The position numbers and the translations under genes were made by a program. Below, in pieces: positions 1 to 8,711 of a stretch of 64,000 nt of DNA. Source of the DNA: Ancylobacter vacuolatus (GTDB lineage Bacteria > Pseudomonadota > Alphaproteobacteria > Rhizobiales > Xanthobacteraceae); contig NZ_JAUSUH010000004.1 in NCBI RefSeq assembly GCF_030813595.1, positions 310,001 through 374,000 of the forward strand. The letters run 5' to 3'. The first letter of the stretch is position 1, and each line of letters opens with the position of its first letter. The notes under the pieces were generated by a model. The model was not told the DNA's origin. It made no database searches and saw nothing but the letters and a program-made list of their open reading frames with translations.

Positions 1-449
1 ACAACGACCATCACCCCTATTACGTGACCGTCGGCGACAGCTGGACCAAGATCGACTATTCGCAGCACCCCTCGACCTGGATGAAGCCCTATGTGCAGGG
101 CGAGGAAACCGACCTGATCGAGATCCCCGCCTCCTGGCACCTCGACGACCTGCCGCCGATGATGTTCATCAAGGCGGCGCCCAACAGCCATGGCTTCGTC
201 TCGCCGCGCGACATCGAGGACACCTGGCGCGACCAGTTCGACTGGGTCTACGAAAATTACGACTACGCCGTCTTTCCCATCACCATCCACCCCGACGTGT
301 CCGGCCGCCCGCATGTGCTGAAGATGCACGAGCGGCTGTTCGACTACATCAAGGGCCATGAGGGCGTGAAATTCGTCACCATGGAAGAGATCGCCGACGA
401 TTTCGCCCGGCGCTATCCGCGCAGCGGCGCCGCTCGGCCCACGCCCTGA
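1..449 (+). CDS. Polysaccharide deacetylase family protein, 3' part
   Basis: The reading frame is open to the left edge of the window, so the N-terminus lies outside; about 149 residues are visible, ending at TGA 447-449. The sequence resembles the C-terminal half of the cytosolic polysaccharide deacetylase (NodB-like) proteins found near hydantoin/amide catabolic genes. Recognisable parts are the [15 protein letters not shown] segment, the [13 protein letters not shown] segment and a late [14 protein letters not shown] stretch holding a conserved His. Such enzymes hydrolyse N-acyl or amide bonds with a metal held by Asp/His residues, but the N-terminal metal motif is not in view. It is followed after 9 bp by the next gene in the same direction, suggesting one operon with the MCGLCG protein and the CobW GTPase. 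The substrate is not deducible. Confidence 0.75.
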   Translation, partial: NDHHPYYVTVGDSWTKIDYSQHPSTWMKPYVQGEETDLIEIPASWHLDDLPPMMFIKAAPNSHGFVSPRDIEDTWRDQFDWVYENYDYAVFPITIHPDVSGRPHVLKMHERLFDYIKGHEGVKFVTMEEIADDFARRYPRSGAARPTP

Positions 450-458
450 GGCACGGCG

Positions 459-761
459 ATGTGCGGGCTTTGCGGCGCCTTCGCCGGCAGCGACCACTGG
501 ACCGCCGGCACCTCGACCGGCGGCAGCGTCACGCCGACGGCGGAGCGCCGCGCCCACGCCGCCTGCGCCAACGAGGTGTTGCGACTCTATGGGCTGCGGC
601 TCGACGAGTGGGCGGGCCGCTTCACCCTGCGCTCGCGCACCGGGCGCATGACGGTGGTCGAGCATCTCGGGGCCCTGTGGCCGGAGGCGGAAAAGCTCGC
701 CGGCCAGCCCTGCGATCCGCTCGACCCGGCCGTGATCGAGCGGATCGAACGTAGCCGATGA
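459..761 (+). CDS. Small conserved protein with N-terminal MCGLCG motif
   Basis: This is a 100-residue protein of unknown function. It begins MCGLCGAFAG, with two Cys in a CxxC arrangement that could bind a metal or be redox active. There is no signal peptide or membrane segment, and the remainder is Arg/Leu-rich and probably helical. Its TGA overlaps the ATG of the CobW gene (ATGA, 758-761), which implies translational coupling. The link to a metallochaperone GTPase downstream and a metal-dependent deacetylase upstream makes a role in metal handling for that enzyme plausible, but this is only inference from context. Confidence 0.6.
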   Translation: MCGLCGAFAGSDHWTAGTSTGGSVTPTAERRAHAACANEVLRLYGLRLDEWAGRFTLRSRTGRMTVVEHLGALWPEAEKLAGQPCDPLDPAVIERIERSR

Positions 762-1810
762 ACGTGCCGGAAGGTCCCGCCCGCAAGCTGCCGGTGCATG
801 TCCTCACCGGCTTTCTCGGCGCGGGAAAAACCTCGCTGCTGCGCCGGCTGCTCGCCTCGCCGGCGCTGGCCGACACCGCCGTGCTGATCAACGAATTCGG
901 CGAGGTGGGGCTTGATCATCTTCTGGTCGAGGCGGTGGACGAGGACATCGTGCTGCTGAAAAGCGGCTGCGTCTGCTGCACGGTGCGAACCGACCTGAAG
1001 GAAGGCCTCGTCAATCTGATGGAGCGCCGCCGGCACGGCACGCTGCCGCCCTTCGCGCGGGTGGTATTGGAGACCACCGGCATCGCCGATCCCGGCCCGA
1101 TCGTCGCCACGCTGACCGCCGACCCGATGCTGCGCCACCAGTTCCGACTCGGCGGGATCGTCACCGTCGTCGACGTGCCGAACGGCGTGGGCAATCTCGC
1201 CTCATTCCCGGAATCGCTGCGGCAGGTGGCGGCGGCGGACCGACTGGTGATCAGCAAAAGCGACCTTGCCTCCGCTGACGAGACCGCCGCGCTGGCCGCG
1301 CGCCTCTCGGCCCTCAACCCGAGCGCGGCGCTGGTCACGCTACTCCCGGACGCCGAGCCCGATATCGAGCTGCTGCTCGGCGACCCCGCCGATGAGGCGC
1401 ACCGGGCCGCCGAGGTGCAGCGCTGGATCGCGGCGGCGGCCGCGCGGGAGGGCGGCTGGCGCTTTCACGGCCATGCGGGGCATGAGCCGGACCGGCATGG
1501 CGACATCCGCGCCTTCGTCATTCGCGCCGAGGCGCCGCTGGCCTGGCCGCGCTTCGCGCTCTGGCTGTCCATGCTGCTGAACCGACATGGCGGCGAGATC
1601 CTGCGGCTCAAGGGCCTGCTGTCGATCGAGAACGTCGCCGAGCCGGTCGTCATCCAGGGGGTGCAGCACCTCGTCCACGCCCCCGAGCACCTGAAGGCGT
1701 GGCCCGAGGGCGCTTCCGGCACGCAGATCGTGATGATCGCGCGCGGGCTCGATCCCGCGCTGGTGCAGCGCTCCTTCGATGCCTTTGTCGGCTCAGGTAA
1801 GGCGCAGTAG
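758..1810 (+). CDS. CobW/HypB/UreG-type GTPase (COG0523 metallochaperone)
   Basis: A 350-residue P-loop GTPase of the CobW family, which delivers or inserts metals (Zn, Co, Ni, Fe) into client enzymes in the cytoplasm. The Walker A motif GFLGAGKT lies at residues 18-25 and the family's metal-binding CxCC motif (GCVCC) at 70-74. The switch/Walker B-like ETTG is at 105-108, and an SKSD variant of the NKxD guanine-specificity motif is near 166. A His-rich stretch (FHGHAGHEPDRHGD) precedes the C-terminal CobW_C domain. The start overlaps the upstream stop codon. The metal cannot be named, but its neighbours are a deacetylase-like hydrolase and an opposing operon with a metal-dependent hydantoinase, either of which could be the client. 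It converges on the SDR pseudogene and overlaps its 3' remnant. Confidence 0.88.
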   Translation: MNVPEGPARKLPVHVLTGFLGAGKTSLLRRLLASPALADTAVLINEFGEVGLDHLLVEAVDEDIVLLKSGCVCCTVRTDLKEGLVNLMERRRHGTLPPFARVVLETTGIADPGPIVATLTADPMLRHQFRLGGIVTVVDVPNGVGNLASFPESLRQVAAADRLVISKSDLASADETAALAARLSALNPSAALVTLLPDAEPDIELLLGDPADEAHRAAEVQRWIAAAAAREGGWRFHGHAGHEPDRHGDIRAFVIRAEAPLAWPRFALWLSMLLNRHGGEILRLKGLLSIENVAEPVVIQGVQHLVHAPEHLKAWPEGASGTQIVMIARGLDPALVQRSFDAFVGSGKAQ

Positions 1811-2326
1811 CGCCCGACCAGCAACCCGCCATCCACCGCGATCACCTGTCCGGTCATGCAGCGCGCCGCTGGCGAGGCAAGGAACAGGATGACGTCGGCG
1901 ATATCCTCGGGCTCGCCGACGCAGCCAAGCGGGATGAAGTCGGCCGCCTTTTCCAGCCCCTCGGGCCCGAGCGAATGCTCGCGCGAAAGCGGCTGGCGGT
2001 GCGGATATAGCCGGGCGCCACGCCGTTGACGGTGATGCCGTCGCGCGCCAGTTCCGCCGCCAGCCCGCGCACCAATTCCACCACGCCGGCCTTGGCGGCG
2101 GAATCGTGCACATGCTCGTCCCGGCCATAGGCGACGCTCATGATGGAGGAGAGCGCCACAACTGTCCCGGCCTTGCGCGCCCGCACGCCGGGGGCGGCGG
2201 CGCGGGCGAACCGCATGATTGCCTTCAGGTCGACATGATAGTCGGCACGGGCAAAGGCGAAGGAGGTCGGCCGCCTGATGCCGATGCCCGCCCCCCGGTG
2301 ACGAGGACGACCGGCGCGGCGCTCAC
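1801..2326 (-). pseudogene. Broken short-chain dehydrogenase/reductase (SDR)
   Basis: Pieces of one SDR occur in three frames. A GTG start at 2326, overlapping the hydantoinase stop as GTGA, opens SAAPVVLVTGG, the beta-1 strand and start of the nucleotide-binding glycine motif; the frame shifts immediately after. The next frame gives a RGIGI fragment and then jumps straight to the alpha-4 region (VDLKAIMRFARAA), so roughly 70 residues of the Rossmann fold are missing. It then runs through VVALSSIMSVAYG, the AAK of the active site and GITVNGVAPGYIRTA. A further frameshift near 1985 moves the C-terminus (IPLGCVGEPEDIADVILFLA, then MTGQVIAVDGGLL) into the third frame. It cannot make a functional enzyme. 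It probably once worked beside the hydantoinase. Confidence 0.8.
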
Positions 2327-3753
2327 GAGACCCCTCCCGCCGGCACGGCATAGGGTGATAGCTCGCGCTTGAGGAACCTGCCATCGCCGGGTGCACCGAC
2401 GATGCGCCCGTCCTCGGCCATCACCTTGCCGCGCAGCAGCGTCATAACAGGCCAGCCGGTGACGGCCATCCCCTCATAGGGCGTGTAGTCGGCCCCATGG
2501 TGCATCAGCTCCTGGCGGATAATTTCCTTGCGGTTCGGGTCCCACAGCACGATGTCGGCGTCGAAGCTGGGGGCGATCGAGCCCTTCTTCGGGTAAAGGC
2601 CGTACATTTTGGCGTGGTTGGTCGAGGTCAGCGCGACGAACTCGTTGAGCGTGATGCGCCCTTCCACCACGCCCTTGGAGAACAGGATCTGCATCCGCGT
2701 CTCGACGCCGGGAATGCCGTTCGGCACCCAGCGGAAGGAGGTGCGGGCCTTCGGGTTCAGCTTGCCCATCTCGCCCTCATAGAAGAAGGCGCAATGGTCG
2801 GACGAGAAGGTCTGGAACACGCCGGTGCGGATGCCTTCCCAGATGGCGTCCCAGCTCGCATGGTCGCGCGGCGGCGGCGAGCAGACATATTTGCCGCCGC
2901 TCTCGTCCATGTTGAGGCCCTTCATGTCGTCGGCGGTGAGCGCGACATATTGCGGGCAGGTCTCGCCATAGACCTTGAGGCCCTTCTGCTGCGCCCAGCG
3001 GATCTGCTCCATCGGCTCGCGCCCGGAGACATGCACCACCATGATCGGCACATCGGTCAGCTCGGCATGGCTGATGGCACGGTGGGTGGCCTCGCGCTCC
3101 ACCGATTGCGGGCGGGAGACGCCGTGATAATAGGGCGCGGTCTTGCCGGCGGCCTCCAGCTTCTGGGTCATGAAGCGGATGGCGTCATAGCCCTCGCAAT
3201 GGACCATGACCAGCGCGCCGCAACCGCGCGCGCAGTCGAACACTTCCAGCAGCTGGCGGTCGTTCAGCACCAGGTCGTCATAGGTCATGAACACCTTGAA
3301 CGAGGTGTAGCCGTCGCCCACCAGCGCCGACAGTTCCTGCCCCAGCACGCTGGCGGAAGGGTCGGAAATGATGAGGTGGAAGCCGTAGTCGCAATAGCAC
3401 TTGCCCTCGGCTTCCTTGTGATAGTCCATCACGCTCTGGCGCAGGCTGGCCCCGCGCGGCTGCAGCGCGAAGGGCAGCACCGTGGTGTTGCCGCCCGCAA
3501 TCGCCGAGCGCGTGCCGCTCTCGAAATCATCCGCCATGGCCGGGCCGCCAAAGGCCGGCTGGGCGAGGTGCACATGGCTGTCGATCCCGCCGGGCATGAC
3601 CAGCAGCCCGGAAGCGTCGATCACCTTGGCCCCATCGGTCAGGCTCTCGGCCACCGCCACGATGCGCCCGTCGCGGATGCCGACATCGGCGCGCACCGTG
3701 TCCGAGGCGGTGACCACTGTGCCACCGCGTATGACCGTATCGAATTCGCTCAT
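2323..3753 (-). CDS. hydA: Dihydropyrimidinase / D-hydantoinase
   Basis: A 476-residue amidohydrolase that hydrolyses cyclic ureides (dihydrouracil or 5-substituted hydantoins) to N-carbamoyl amino acids. The binuclear metal signature is complete: HVH in GGIDSHVHLAQP, the carboxylated Lys in SFKVFMTYDD, His in VHCEGYDAI, His in VVHVSGREP and Asp in SSDHCAF. Length and gap-free alignment with the family argue that it is intact. The frame is open for 31 codons upstream, but the start at 3753 (MSEFDTVIRGG) matches the family N-terminus. It is the only undamaged gene in the decayed 1.8-7.9 kb operon, so it may still be expressed and selected. Its natural substrate is unknown. Confidence 0.9.
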   Translation of the reverse strand: MSEFDTVIRGGTVVTASDTVRADVGIRDGRIVAVAESLTDGAKVIDASGLLVMPGGIDSHVHLAQPAFGGPAMADDFESGTRSAIAGGNTTVLPFALQPRGASLRQSVMDYHKEAEGKCYCDYGFHLIISDPSASVLGQELSALVGDGYTSFKVFMTYDDLVLNDRQLLEVFDCARGCGALVMVHCEGYDAIRFMTQKLEAAGKTAPYYHGVSRPQSVEREATHRAISHAELTDVPIMVVHVSGREPMEQIRWAQQKGLKVYGETCPQYVALTADDMKGLNMDESGGKYVCSPPPRDHASWDAIWEGIRTGVFQTFSSDHCAFFYEGEMGKLNPKARTSFRWVPNGIPGVETRMQILFSKGVVEGRITLNEFVALTSTNHAKMYGLYPKKGSIAPSFDADIVLWDPNRKEIIRQELMHHGADYTPYEGMAVTGWPVMTLLRGKVMAEDGRIVGAPGDGRFLKRELSPYAVPAGGVS

Positions 3754-3790
3754 GGGCGCCTCGCTGGATGCGTTGGGACAAGAAACGGGA

Positions 3791-4217
3791 TCAAAGCATG
3801 ATGTCGCCGCCATTGGGCGAAAGCGTCTGGCCAACATAGAAGGCACCCGCCTGCGAGGCGAGCATCAGGATGGCGGGGGCGATCTCCGACACCTGGCCGC
3901 AGCGGTCGAGTGGGATCTCGGTGAGCTTGCGCGCGCGCCATTCATCGGTGAGGCCTCCCGGCAGAACCGTCTCGTTGGCGCCGGGGGCGATGGCGTTGAC
4001 CGTCACCCCGTGCGGCGCGCCCTCATAGGCGAGCGCCCGGGTGAAGCCGACAATGCCGACCTTGGCGGCGCAGCAATGCGCCAGCGCCGGGGCGCCGCGA
4101 TAGGCGAGCTGCGAGGCACAGTTGATCACCCTTCCATAGCTACGCGCCAGCATGTCGGGGAAGAACTGCCGCGTGACAAGGAAATGCCCGCGCAGATGCA
4201 CCCCGATCATCCGGCCC
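3791..4217 (-). pseudogene. SDR fragment lacking its N-terminal half
   Basis: From about 4210 the frame encodes IGVHLRGHFLVTRQFFPDML, then VINCASQLAYRG, AAKVGIVGFTRALA, VTVNAIAPGANET and a C-terminal QTLSPNGGDIML ending at 3791. This is the second half of an SDR, from helix alpha-4 to the end. The nucleotide-binding half (about 90 residues with the TGxxxGIG motif) is missing. The upstream sequence belongs to the epimerase remnant, so a deletion has fused two genes. The residue four before the active-site Lys is Cys (HCCAAK), where SDRs normally have Tyr, so even this half may have been losing its function. It is not expected to be active. Confidence 0.8.
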
Positions 4218-4722
4218 CGCCTCCAGATCGAATTGCGGGGCGTAGCCGAGATCGCGGGCAATGGCGGAGATGTCGAAGCGCCGGTGCACCTCGTCCACCG
4301 GGTCGGGACCGGGTGCGAGGACGATGTCGGCCTGCGGCAGCACCCGCTTCACCATCTCGCCGATCTCGCCCAGCGTGACATGGGTGCCGCCTGTCGCGGT
4401 GCAGACGCGCCGGGCCGGTGCGGGGGCGTCGAGCGCCAGCAGCAGCGCGGCGACCGCATCCTCGACATGGATGCGCGCCAGCTCCAGCATGTTGATGGTA
4501 CCGACGTCATTCACCTGCACCATGGAATACGGGTTGTCACGCGCCACCATCGGCCCGGAATGGGCGCCGCAATGATCGCCTCAAGCGGATATTGCGCGGC
4601 GATGGCATGCAGGCGGTGAATGTCGGTGAGGTCGCATGCGAGGAGCGGCAAACCCTCACGGGCGCGCTCGACCAGATCGATGGCCACGACCTTGCGGCCC
4701 TGCCCCTCCAGCGTGCCGCGTA
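4218..4722 (-). pseudogene. NAD-dependent epimerase/dehydratase remnant
   Basis: Two frames carry an extended SDR. One gives the early part (LEGQGRKVVAIDLV, then LLACDLTDIHRLHAIAAQYP); a frameshift near 4555 leads to VARDNPYSMVQVNDVGTINM. The frame then jumps from the NMLELARIH helix directly to VEDAVAALLLALDAP of the C-terminal region, so about 130 residues with the catalytic YxxxK are gone. The extreme N-terminus with the GxxGxxG motif is also missing, where the fragment abuts the DppF remnant near 4722. The last residues are lost where it meets the SDR fragment near 4217. This looks like serial deletion, not a single event. Confidence 0.75.
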
Positions 4723-5284
4723 CCGCGCAGCATCCGTGTGTAATCCTGCGTGGGGTGGGCGAAGATCGCTTCGGTCTCGCCAAATTCGACGATCTTGCCG
4801 TGGCGCATCACCGCGACATTGTGGGCGAGCGAGCGCACCGAGTTGAGGTCGTGGGTGATGAACAGCGCCGACATGCCGATCTCGGCCTGAAGGTCGCGCA
4901 CTAGGTCGATGATCTGCGCCCGCACCCGGATGTCGAGCGCGGTGGTCGGCTCGTCGAACACCACGAAGTCCGGCCCGGTGGCCAGCGCACGGGCAATGCC
5001 GATGCGCTTCTGCTCGCCGGCGGTCAGTTCGTGCGGATAGGCGTCGGCAAGGCTGAGCGGCAGGTGGACCAGATCGAGCAGCTGCCGCACCCGGCGCTCC
5101 CGTCCCTTTCCATCGATGCCGGGGGTCGAGCCGCAGCGGCTGGGCGATCAGCGCGCGCACCGGCCAACGCGGGTTCGTCGATCGCCCGCACCACCTCGGT
5201 GCCGCCGGCTATGGGGAAGAACTTCTCCAGCCGACGCACGTCGAGCAGCGGCCTTGCATGCGCCGCCTCCGCCCGGCCCTGCAT
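4723..5284 (-). pseudogene. Oligopeptide ABC transporter ATPase remnant (DppF-like)
   Basis: A plausible start at 5284 follows a GAGGGG ribosome site and opens a DppF-type N-terminus (LLDVRRLEKFFPIAGG, then VVRAID). The following roughly 75 residues, including Walker A and the Q-loop, are absent. A second frame resumes at VRALIAQPLRLDPRHRWKG, and a further one-base shift near 5108 moves to the frame with RQLLDLVHLPLSLADAYPHE. The signature is LTAGEQKRIGIARAL, Walker B is FVVFDEPTTALD and the H-loop is ALFITHDLNSV. The C-terminus stops at YTRMLR where a deletion joins the epimerase remnant. Without Walker A it cannot hydrolyse ATP. Confidence 0.8.
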
Positions 5285-5944
5285 CGTCCCCTCGCTTTGC
5301 CCCGTCCTCGGCGTCGGGCGCACCCGCGCCGCATCCAGCAGCGTGCGGCTGTAGTCGTCGCGCGGACCTTGGAGGAAACGGCCGACCTCGCCCAGCTCGA
5401 CGATGCGCCCGCCCTTCATGATCGCCACGCGGTCGCAGCAATGGGCGATGATGCCGAGGTCATGGGTGATGAGCACCACCCCGGCACCGTGTTCGCGGCA
5501 GCGCTTCACCAGGAGATCGAGCACCTGCACCTGAATGGTGGCATCAAGGCCGAGCGTGGTGTCATCGGCCAGAACGATATCGGGATTGGCCACCATCGCC
5601 ATGGCGATGACCGCGCGCTGGGCCATGCCGCCGGAATGCTCGTGCCGATAGGCCTTGGCCCGGCGCTCGGGATTGACGATGCCGAATTTGGCCAGAAGAT
5701 CCGCCGCCGCCCACGCCCCCCGGTGGCCGCAGGCGCGATGCGCCCGCATCACCCGGGCGATCTGCCCCCCCACCGTCGCCACCGGGTCGAGCAGCGCCTT
5801 GGCGTTGGTGCCGATGAGGGCGATGCGGGCCCCGCGCAGCTTGCCCTGCTCCGCCGCGCTGAGCCCGAGCACCGTGGCGCCGTCGAGCCGGATGTCGCCC
5901 TCGACGATGCGCCCGCCCTCGGGCAGCAGGTCGAGCAGGCTGCG
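5285..5944 (-). pseudogene. Oligopeptide ABC transporter ATPase remnant (DppD-like)
   Basis: The frame starts abruptly at RSLLDLLPEGGRIVEGDI, a point normally just after Walker A, because it is fused in frame to the DppC remnant. It then shows a degraded Q-loop region (IALIGTNAKALLDPVATVG), the signature HSGGMAQRAVIAMAMVANP, a Walker B with an altered residue (DIVLADDTTLGLDA, where the family has DEPT) and the H-loop VVLITHDLGIIA. The C-terminal oligopeptide-transporter extension (DDYSRTLLDAARV) has no stop codon and reads into the DppF start. Walker A is lost and Walker B is mutated, so it is inactive. Confidence 0.8.
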
Positions 5945-6205
5945 CGCCACGGCGGTCAGCGAGATCAGCAGGTTGATGCGGGTGGCGTAGATGACGCGGG
6001 CACAGATATCCATGCCCGACACATCGGTGCCGAACCAGTGCGCCAGCGAGGGCGGCTCCAGCGAGGCCAGAGGATCGGCCTCGACAGGCGAATAGGAGGT
6101 GAGCCAAGGCGAGAAAAGGATGGCGATGACCTGCAGCGCCAGCAGCGCCAGCCCGACGACCGCGGCGGGATGGCGGCTGAGATAGCGCATGAACTCCGCC
6201 CTCAT
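5945..6205 (-). pseudogene. Oligopeptide ABC permease fragment (DppC-like, N-terminus only)
   Basis: The ATG at 6205 overlaps the DppB stop (ATGA, 6202-6205), the original operon arrangement. About 87 residues remain. They comprise the N-terminal cytoplasmic segment, the first membrane helix (VVGLALLALQVIAILF), the HWFGTDVSGMDICARVIYATR segment typical of DppC, and the start of helix two (INLLISLTAVA). The frame then passes without interruption into the DppD remnant. Around 200 residues holding the remaining helices and the EAA loop are deleted. Confidence 0.82.
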
Positions 6206-7254
6206 ACCCGGATCCTGGGATCGGCAAGTTCGTAGAGAATGTCGACCACGGTGCAGACGACCAGGATGAAGGCAGCGGCCACCAGCACGAAGCCCTGCAG
6301 CGCGGGATAGTCGCTGTTCACCACCGCCTGCACCGCATACTGCCCCAGCCCGCCCCAAGCGAAGATCGTCTCCACCAGCACCGCCGCCCCAAGCAGAAAG
6401 CCGACCATGAAGCCGACCAGGGTGATGATCGGCGGCAGGCAATTGCGCAGCGCGATCCGGCGGATGGATCGCTCCGGCAGGCCCGAGGCGCGGGCGTGGC
6501 GGATGAAATCGCTGCGGTAGACATCGGCAAACACCGTGTTGGTCATCTTCATCAGCGCGCTGGCATTGACGATGGCGAGCGTGAGCACCGGCAGCACGAG
6601 GCGGCCGACCGAGGAGAAGAAGGCCTGCGGGTTGCCGGCGATGACGCTGTCGATGGTGTAGAAGCCGGTGACAGTGGGGGGCGGCGTGACGAAGGTGTCG
6701 ATGCGCCCGAACGTCGCCGCCGCCCAGCCGAGCATTTAAAAGAAGAAGTGGATCAGCAGCAGGCCGATCCAGAAATCCGGGATGGCGCCGGCGGCGAGGC
6801 CGTAGATCCGGCTGCCGATATCTACCGCCCCGCCCGGCCGCGCCACCGAGACGATCGCCAGCGTCACGCCGATGAGGATGGTGTGGATCATGGCATAGGT
6901 GATCAGCTCCAGCGTCGCCGAGGCGCGTTCCAGAAGGTCGGAAACCACAGGCTGGGAGGTGAAGATCGAGGTGCGGAGATCGCCGTGCAGGGCGTTCCAG
7001 ACATAGCGCAGGAACTGGTCCCACACCGGCAGGTCTAGCCCCAGCCGATCGCGAAAGGCGGCGATGGTCTCGGGCGTCGCCATGTTGCCCAGCAGCAGCA
7101 GCGCCGGATTGCCCGCCAGCAGGCGTACCAGCAGGAACGTCACCATCATCACGCCGAAGAGCTGGGGCAACAGCATGAACAGGCGGCTGGCGACGATTTT
7201 CAGCGGGCGGGGAACGATGCCCCAGAACCCGGCGAGGCGGACGGCGACAGTCAT
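6202..7254 (-). pseudogene. Oligopeptide ABC permease with in-frame stop (DppB-like)
   Basis: The gene is nearly full length but interrupted by TAA at 6736-6738. The frame before the stop ends FWIGLLLIHFFF and the same frame resumes at once with MLGWAAATFGRIDTF, so a single base change could account for it. Before the stop are the first helix (FMLLPQLFGVMMVTFLLVRL) and the periplasmic region with LGLDLPVWDQFLRYV. After it come the permease loop HARASGLPERSIRRIALRN and the terminal helices, ending DPRIRV. The start at 7254 (MTVAVRLAG) is chosen because the frame upstream of it is not family-like. Apart from the stop codon it is the least damaged transporter gene here. Confidence 0.82.
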
Positions 7255-7306
7255 GCGGGGGTCGTTCAGGGCTCGTGCGACCTTGGGGGGAGAGGCGCGG
7301 CGGGGA

Positions 7307-7324
7307 GCCCGGCATCTGCCGGGC
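7307..7324. other. Hairpin between binding-protein and permease remnants
   Basis: A perfect 8-bp inverted repeat (GCCCGGCA / TGCCGGGC) with a 2-nt loop lies between the dppA-like and dppB-like pseudogenes. Such hairpins often follow the binding-protein gene in ABC operons and stabilise its message. No T-run follows, so it is not a clear terminator. Confidence 0.5.
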
Positions 7325-7346
7325 CCCTCGGGCGAGCGGCGGCGGC

Positions 7347-7902
7347 TCACTCCTTGTACATGTCGTAGGAAGCGTTGCCGTTCGGGGTGTACCAGGAGTA
7401 GCCCTTCACAGTGGCCCGCGTGGCCAGCTGGTAGGCGGGGTTCATCAGGAACACCCAGGGCGCGCCCTCCATGATGATCTGCTGCACCCGCTTCATGTCG
7501 ACCAGGCGCTTGGCCTCGTCGGTGCTGGTGAGACCGGCATTAATGAGAGCGTCGACCTCTTCGCTCTTGAACGTCGAGTCGTTGATCGCCGAGCCGCTGT
7601 TGAGCCAGAGATTGGCGACATAGGCCGCGTCCGGCATGGTCGCCAAGTCGTAGAGGATGCGACCGTCGCCCTTCTTCTGGGCGTAGCCGAGCAGGCGCTC
7701 ATTGACGTTGCGGCGCACCTCGTGGCCGGCCCGGTGGGCAGGTTTTCCTGGTCGAGCGATCCGGGGTGCCCGGGGCGGCGACCACCAGCGTGGTCTTGGC
7801 GTCCTGCGCCTGCGCCGGCAAAGGCGCGGCGAGCAGCGCCGCGAGGAGGCCGGCACCGACGCCGCCGGCCGGCCATTGTCCCTCGAAGAGGTCCAACCAC
7901 AA
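7347..7902 (-). pseudogene. Oligopeptide-binding protein remnant (SBP family 5)
   Basis: A signal-peptide-like segment (GLLAALLAAPLPAQAQ) followed by TTLVVAAPGTP is in one frame, and SLDQENLPTGPA continues in a second. EVRRNVNERLLGY is in a third and runs directly into AQKKGDGRILYDLATMPDA, which belongs near the C-terminus of this family. About 330 central residues, including most of the ligand-binding cleft, are therefore missing, with two further frameshifts near 7740-7790. The C-terminal 125 residues to SYDMYKE at 7347 are intact. This was the first gene of the decayed transporter operon. Confidence 0.8.
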
Positions 7903-7994
7903 TTGGAGATTGTTGATGTCGTGCGGCGCGCCTTCAGGTCGCCGGGGCCCCGCCAGGGGCTGCCGGCCGAAGGGAAGGCGGCGCCTCGATGGCC

Positions 7995-8711
7995 CTAGCC
8001 CTGTGCCACCGGATGGATGTGCGGGTGCGCGTGCGTATGGCTGTGCGGGTGGGTGTGCAGCGCGGCCGGGGCGAGATGGCCGTTTTCGATCGCCATCGCC
8101 CGTGTCGCCAGCTCGGCGATGAAGCCGTCATCATGCGACACCAGCAGCATGGCGCCAGGAAAAGCGTGCAGCGCCGCCCGCAGCCGCTTTCCGTTTTCGG
8201 TGTCGACGCCGTTAGTGGGCTCGTCCAGCAGCAGCACGTCCGGCTGCATCGCCAGCAGCCCGGCGAGGCAGACAAGGCGCTTCTCGCCACCGGAAAGCCG
8301 ATGGCTGATGCGCGGGGCGAGAGCGTGGATGCCGAGCATGGCCAGCACCTCCTCGGCCCGGCGAAAGGCCTCCGCCTGGGTACAGCCAAGATTGAGCGGG
8401 CCGAAGGCGACATCCTCGATCACGCTGGGGCAGAACAGCTGGTCGTCGCTGTCCTGGAACAGATAGCCGATGCGAGGGCGCAGGGCGCGGAAGTCGCGTT
8501 CGCTCCGGCAGGATGTGCCGAACAGCCGGACCTGCCCGGCGCTCGGATGTTCCAGCCCGACAAGGGTGCGCAGCAGCGTGGTCTTGCCCGCCCCGTTCGG
8601 GCCGACAATGGCCAGCCGCTCGCCTGCGGCAAGGGCAAGGTTGACCGTGCGCAGCACGGCGGCGCCGTCGCGGGCGACGGTGACACCCTCAAGGGCGAGC
8701 AGCGCGCTCAT
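7995..8711 (-). CDS. nikO: Nickel/cobalt ECF-type transporter ATPase NikO/CbiO
   Basis: A 238-residue cytoplasmic ATPase that energises the Nik/Cbi metal importer. It has Walker A GPNGAGKT at residues 37-44, the Q-loop in YLFQDSDDQLF (typical of CbiO), the signature LSGGEKR, Walker B VLLLDEPTNGVD and the switch His in LLVSHDDGF. The final 21 residues are strikingly His-rich (HTHPHSHTHAHPHIH), consistent with metal binding or storage at the cytoplasmic exit of the transporter. The start codon overlaps the nikQ stop (ATGA). Operator type and gene order favour nickel over cobalt. Confidence 0.92.
   Translation of the reverse strand: MSALLALEGVTVARDGAAVLRTVNLALAAGERLAIVGPNGAGKTTLLRTLVGLEHPSAGQVRLFGTSCRSERDFRALRPRIGYLFQDSDDQLFCPSVIEDVAFGPLNLGCTQAEAFRRAEEVLAMLGIHALAPRISHRLSGGEKRLVCLAGLLAMQPDVLLLDEPTNGVDTENGKRLRAALHAFPGAMLLVSHDDGFIAELATRAMAIENGHLAPAALHTHPHSHTHAHPHIHPVAQG

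Noticed and set aside
5024-7315. A 763-codon open frame across the decayed transporter operon
   Set aside because: It is a composite of out-of-frame dppB sequence and fused fragments of dppC, dppD and dppF; the family matches change at deletion points, so it is not one gene.
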